Below are positions 61,151 through 64,000 of a stretch of 64,000 nucleotides of DNA, piece by piece (position 1 is the stretch's first letter; every line of letters starts with the position of its first letter). Source of the stretch: Okapia johnstoni (lineage: Eukaryota; Chordata; Mammalia; Artiodactyla; Giraffidae); the NCBI GenBank assembly GCA_024291935.2, contig CM044315.1:50504385-50568384 (forward strand). The letters run 5' to 3'. The notes beneath the pieces were generated by a model. The model was not told the DNA's origin, made no database searches, and saw only the letters and a program-made list of their open reading frames with translations. The position numbers were made by a program, and so were the translations under genes.

Positions 61151-61609
61151 CAGAATATTATTCAGCTCTAAAAATAAATGTAATAGATGAATCCTCATAA
61201 CTTAATGTTAAGTTTGCTTAACTTAATGTTAAGCAAAACACAAAAGGTCAAATATTATAAGATTCTGCTTATATGATGTATCCAGAAGAGGCAAATTCAT
61301 ACAGACAGAAGTATGATAGGGATTACCAGGGACTTGGAGGAGGGGAGAATGAGGAGTTATTGTTTTAATGGGTACAGAGTTTCTATGAGATGATGAAAAG
61401 TTCTGGAAACTGATAGTGATGGCAGTTTCACAATACTGTGAATGTATTTAATGCTACTGAGTTGTACGCTTAAAAATGGTTAAAATGGTAAATTTTATAT
61501 ATATTTTACTACAGTTAAATCGAAAAGCCCACTTAAAATTTTACTATTATTTATTTTTATTCATAGAGTCTACAAATCATTAATAGGTTTAAATATTTCC
61601 TTCTCATAG

Positions 61610-61713
61610 AGGCACAGAGCAACATTTCTAAATTCCTAAAATGCTGCCTGAGATGCTGTTTCTGGTGTTTGGAAAAAGCAGTAAAGTTTTTGAACAGAAA
61701 TGCCTATGTTATG
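61610..61713 (+). CDS. SLC44A5: SLC44A5 exon 13 of window: cysteine-rich segment
   Basis: A 104-base exon between ccttctcatag and gtaagtag. Two bases complete Lys; 34 codons follow: [19 protein letters not shown] and [15 protein letters not shown], ending in phase 0. The [11 protein letters not shown] run, with five Cys in about nine residues, and KFLNRNAY are diagnostic of SLC44. The Cys cluster faces the cytoplasm in the usual topology and may be acylated (inference). Confidence 0.95.
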
Positions 61714-61948
61714 GTAAGTAGATTATTTTTATTTACTAAACTTCTTTGCAAACCCAAACCCCATGTCTACATTTCCATCTCAAAAGCACTTGTACATCAA
61801 GCAGTTGAATTTATCACCATGTTGACATAAGAATTTGTGAATCCAATGCATGATTCAGGGCTATGCTTTCCTAGCTGACAGAGTAACTTAACTGTACTAC
61901 ATTATTACCTTCAATACCTTTATGAAGAGGGAAAATATTATTTCCCTT

Positions 61949-62156
61949 GTGTGTGTATACACTCAGTCATGTCTGACTCTTTGCGACCCCATGGACTGTA
62001 GCCCTCCAGGCTCCTCTGTCCGTGGAATACTCCAGTCAAGAATACTGGAGTGAGTTGCCATTTCCTCTTCCAGGGGATCTTACCAACGCAGAGATCAAAG
62101 CTGCATCTCCTGCATTGGCAGGCGGATTCTTTACCACTGCACCACCTGGGAAGCCC
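61949..62156 (-). mobile_element. Bov-tA SINE with perfect target-site duplication
   Basis: Antisense, from gtgtgtgtatacactcagtc to accacctgggaagccc. The flanks attatttccctt at 61937-61948 and 62157-62168 are identical over 12 bases. It sits 236 bases after the exon donor at 61713. Confidence 0.94.
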
Positions 62157-62168
62157 ATTATTTCCCTT

Positions 62169-62981
62169 AGAAATATAAAAATGTGCTAGATTGAAAATAA
62201 TATTATTTGTCTTTGACATACTTTCATGGGAGGGAAACTCAATTAGTCTAGATTTCACAATGAAAAAATATTCTTCTAATTCTGGGATTTACACATTTTT
62301 AAGGAAGGATCTGTTTCTTTTTATGATTCTTATTTTGAAATGTGTGGGAATTGATAATGTAACTGAATTTGTTACTTATTTCCAATGGGAATATTGAGGC
62401 TTCTAAAGAGAATTTTTTTTTAAATAGGGGATCCAAAGATATTGTTCTAAAATTTAGCAACTACAACCTTCTTAATACTTGATTATCACAGTGATATAGA
62501 GTCTGATGTGTGATTCAAATAGTTATAGATATTCAAAGAGTCATTTATATAACTCCAGTGAGAATATTTTATGAGACTCTTAATCAATAAAGCAAGTGTG
62601 TATTGGAAGGTACAGGGTTTCCTGAGAGGAATTTTTAATGTGAATGCTACAACATTTAACCTATTCAGTAACACATCATAGCCAAAACCCTTCAAACACA
62701 AGCTGTGACCTGGGATTTGAGAAGACCTATCTCTGTTTAAAGTTGTATATTTCCCATGGAATTAAGGGAAAATAGCAAGTGAAAATATACCTTATTGTCA
62801 ATGACTCTGACAGTTGTGCAGAGTTGAGGATACATGTTTCCCAAGCCTCCCATGAACCCAAAGGTTGGAAATATGAATGAGAGTAACTATATAGGTAACA
62901 GAGAATTGATTAATGTTCCTGTCACTGGATTGTCTGTTGGTCTTCTTAAGTTATCAGAATAATATCAACTGTCTTCCTCAG
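62169..62981. other. Intronic sequence with nothing recognised
   Basis: AT-rich, with no repeat family or exon recognised before the acceptor at 62981. Confidence 0.45.
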
Positions 62982-63055
62982 ATGGCAATATACGGCAAAA
63001 ACTTCTGCAAGTCAGCAAAAGATGCTTTCAATCTGCTGATGAGAAATATTTTAAA
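62982..63055 (+). CDS. SLC44A5: SLC44A5 exon 14 of window: C-terminal region
   Basis: A 74-base exon between gtcttcctcag and gtaagtaa. It encodes [19 protein letters not shown] and MRNIL with two bases left over. The AIYG-x-NFC-x-SA-x-(D/N)AF-x-LLMRN block is conserved across the family, and [10 protein letters not shown] favours CTL5. It is too short for an ORF scan and is placed by motif, phase and splice sites. Confidence 0.94.
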
Positions 63056-63456
63056 GTAAGTAAGCAGATTGAGCATTGCAGTGGATGGTTTGGTGAATCT
63101 TGAGCATTCATACTTCACATGTTGGTGGTTTTATTAGACATGAATCTTCTCTTTTATTTTAAAAGATTTAAATCTTATCCTTCACACCTTTAATTTCTTT
63201 GTATGTCTTTGAATTGTTGCTTCGATCCTCCATCTATATACCTTTATACCCACTGGCACTTACTCATCTTTATTATACCCTATGCTCAAGAAATTCCCCA
63301 CACAAACATTATCATCACGTTTCTGACTTTTCCTTCCTCCCAAATCGACAGAGTCTGAGTGAACAGATTCAGAGAACCAATGCAGCCACAATGCAGCCAT
63401 CCTCAGGATGCAGGGTGTCTATAGTCCTCAAATTAGAGTGAGAGAGGCTGACACCC
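63056..63456. other. Intronic sequence with nothing recognised
   Basis: The short ORF at 63199-63441 lacks family motifs. No repeat recognised. Confidence 0.45.
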
Positions 63457-63469
63457 CCAATAGCACCTG

Positions 63470-63744
63470 CTGCTGCTGCTGCTAAGTCACTTCAGTTGTG
63501 TCCGACTCTGTGCGACCCCATAGACGGCAGCCCACCAGGCTCTGCCATCCCTGGGATTCTCCAGGCAAGAATACTGGAGTAGGTTGCCATTTCCTTCTCC
63601 AGTGCATGAAAGGGAAAAGTGAAAGTGAAGTCACTCAGTCGTGTCCGACTCTTAGCGACCCCATGGACTGTAGCCTACCAGGCTCCTCCCTCCATGGGAT
63701 TTTCCAGGCAAGAGTACTGGAGTGGGGTGCCATTGCCTTCTCTG
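63470..63744 (-). mobile_element. Bov-A2 dimeric SINE with perfect target-site duplication
   Basis: Two half units in antisense joined by a gaaagggaaaagtgaaagtg linker, with a CTG tail at its left edge (ctgctgctgctgctaagtca). The flanks ccaatagcacctg at 63457-63469 and 63745-63757 are identical over 13 bases. It lies about 220 bases before the exon at 63966. Confidence 0.96.
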
Positions 63745-63965
63745 CCAATAGCACCTGACAGCCCTATAATGCCACTTTCTGTTGACTTCCTTATAAATAA
63801 GTCAGAATTCCATGCCTGGGTTCCTTCATTTCTTCCATTTAATAAATGCTAAGTAAGATTTCAGCAAAGACACATCAAAATGAATTTGTGGATTATTTAC
63901 TTTCACAAATTTCTAGTAACAAATCTAAGTTAAACACAAAATTATACTTTTTTTCTGATTCTCAG

Positions 63966-64000
63966 AATTGCAGTTATGGATAGAGTGACAGACTTTGTAC
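63966..64000 (+). CDS. SLC44A5: SLC44A5 exon 15 of window, 5' part (cut by window end)
   Basis: Follows a tttttctgattctcag acceptor. With the two bases carried from the previous exon it reads KIAVMDRVTDFV and runs off the end of the window, still open. The (I/V)AV-x-D-x-VT-x-F motif introduces the next membrane segment in SLC44 proteins. The donor and the remaining exons are outside. Confidence 0.9.

Larger units (their letters stand above)
51890..61530 (+). mobile_element. Old sense L1, split by a full-length antisense L1
   Basis: Left part 51890-52513 is late L1 ORF2 (ccaagttggaaaacatacag, aatggatcaaagacaaacat, gacaacccacagaatgggag). Right part 60655-61530 continues it without overlap (gtcattgtggaaatgcaaat, acagtatggtgattctttaa, cttaaaaatggttaaaatgg). 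The inner antisense L1 (52514-60654) is bounded by caaatgattt on both sides. A CA/TA microsatellite lies at about 61105-61150. Confidence 0.85.
14411..64000 (+). other. SLC44A5: SLC44A5 (choline transporter-like protein 5) gene, internal portion
   Basis: The span of 15 spliced coding exons on the + strand: 14411-14495, 24869-24997, 25823-25883, 30374-30497, 32009-32092, 35470-35582, 43360-43491, 47069-47168, 49296-49388, 49869-49956, 50452-50714, 51204-51298, 61610-61713, 62982-63055 and 63966 to beyond 64000. Phases chain without a break and no stop interrupts about 526 codons. The conceptual protein has SLC44 hallmarks: multiple hydrophobic helices, sequons in the extracellular loops, [37 protein letters not shown] and [11 protein letters not shown]. 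By family knowledge these are plasma-membrane carriers with about ten helices; CTL1 and CTL2 move choline and ethanolamine, while the CTL5 substrate is less well defined. SLC44A5 is preferred over SLC44A2 and SLC44A4 because of [27 protein letters not shown] and [13 protein letters not shown]. The identification is from memory of family sequences, not an alignment. Confidence 0.88.

Noticed and set aside
1..64000. CRISPR arrays, operons, prophage or endogenous retrovirus genes
   Set aside because: No spaced direct repeats, bacterial coding pattern, LTR pairs or gag/pol/env motifs are visible. The RT motifs are all of LINE type.

Overview
The window is mammalian nuclear DNA from a ruminant, most likely a bovid. 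The evidence is the repeat content: about ten BovB (RTE-clade) LINE copies, many Bov-tA and Bov-A2 SINEs, two CHR-type tRNA-Glu SINEs and ruminant L1 3' ends. These lie on an older layer of L2, MIR, L1M/HAL1 and a possible mariner remnant. Nothing bacterial is present: no operons, CRISPR arrays or prokaryotic genes.

The only host gene I can support is a choline transporter-like gene on the + strand, best read as SLC44A5 (CTL5). Fourteen complete internal coding exons and the start of a fifteenth lie between 14411 and 64000, with conventional ag/gt splice sites. Their phases chain together with no stop codon over about 526 codons. They cover the end of the large first extracellular loop, most of the membrane segments and the cysteine-rich segment before the C-terminal part. 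The 5' exons (cytoplasmic N-terminus and first membrane helix) and the 3' exons are outside the window. The promoter is not here.

Layout. 1-14410: the 3' part of a large upstream intron, with BovB, L1, Bov-tA and MIR copies and two nested BovB/L1 clusters (2.86-5.15 kb and 7.2-8.75 kb). 14411-14495: first recognised exon. 14496-24868: a 10.4 kb intron holding a three-deep nest, an L2 split by an L1 that is itself split by a 2.9 kb BovB. 24869-35582: five exons (24.9, 25.8, 30.4, 32.0 and 35.5 kb). 35583-43359: an intron built on an old sense L1M/HAL1 that carries an antisense L2, a BovB and several SINEs. 43360-51298: six exons, four of them separated by introns of only about 0.5 kb. 51299-61609: a 10.3 kb intron almost filled by a near-full-length antisense L1 (52514-60654) inside an older sense L1. 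That L1 carries three SINEs and a BovB of its own. 61610-64000: exons for the cysteine-rich segment and the start of the C-terminal part, with two SINE copies that have perfect target-site duplications.

I found no previously undescribed coding system. The observations most worth following up are the nested insertions with readable target-site duplications, a preserved L1 5' end about 1 kb upstream of an exon, a hairpin made inside a MIR copy, a repeat-free island with several GATA-type motifs, and the number of differences from my recollection of human CTL5. No retroelement copy here looks intact.
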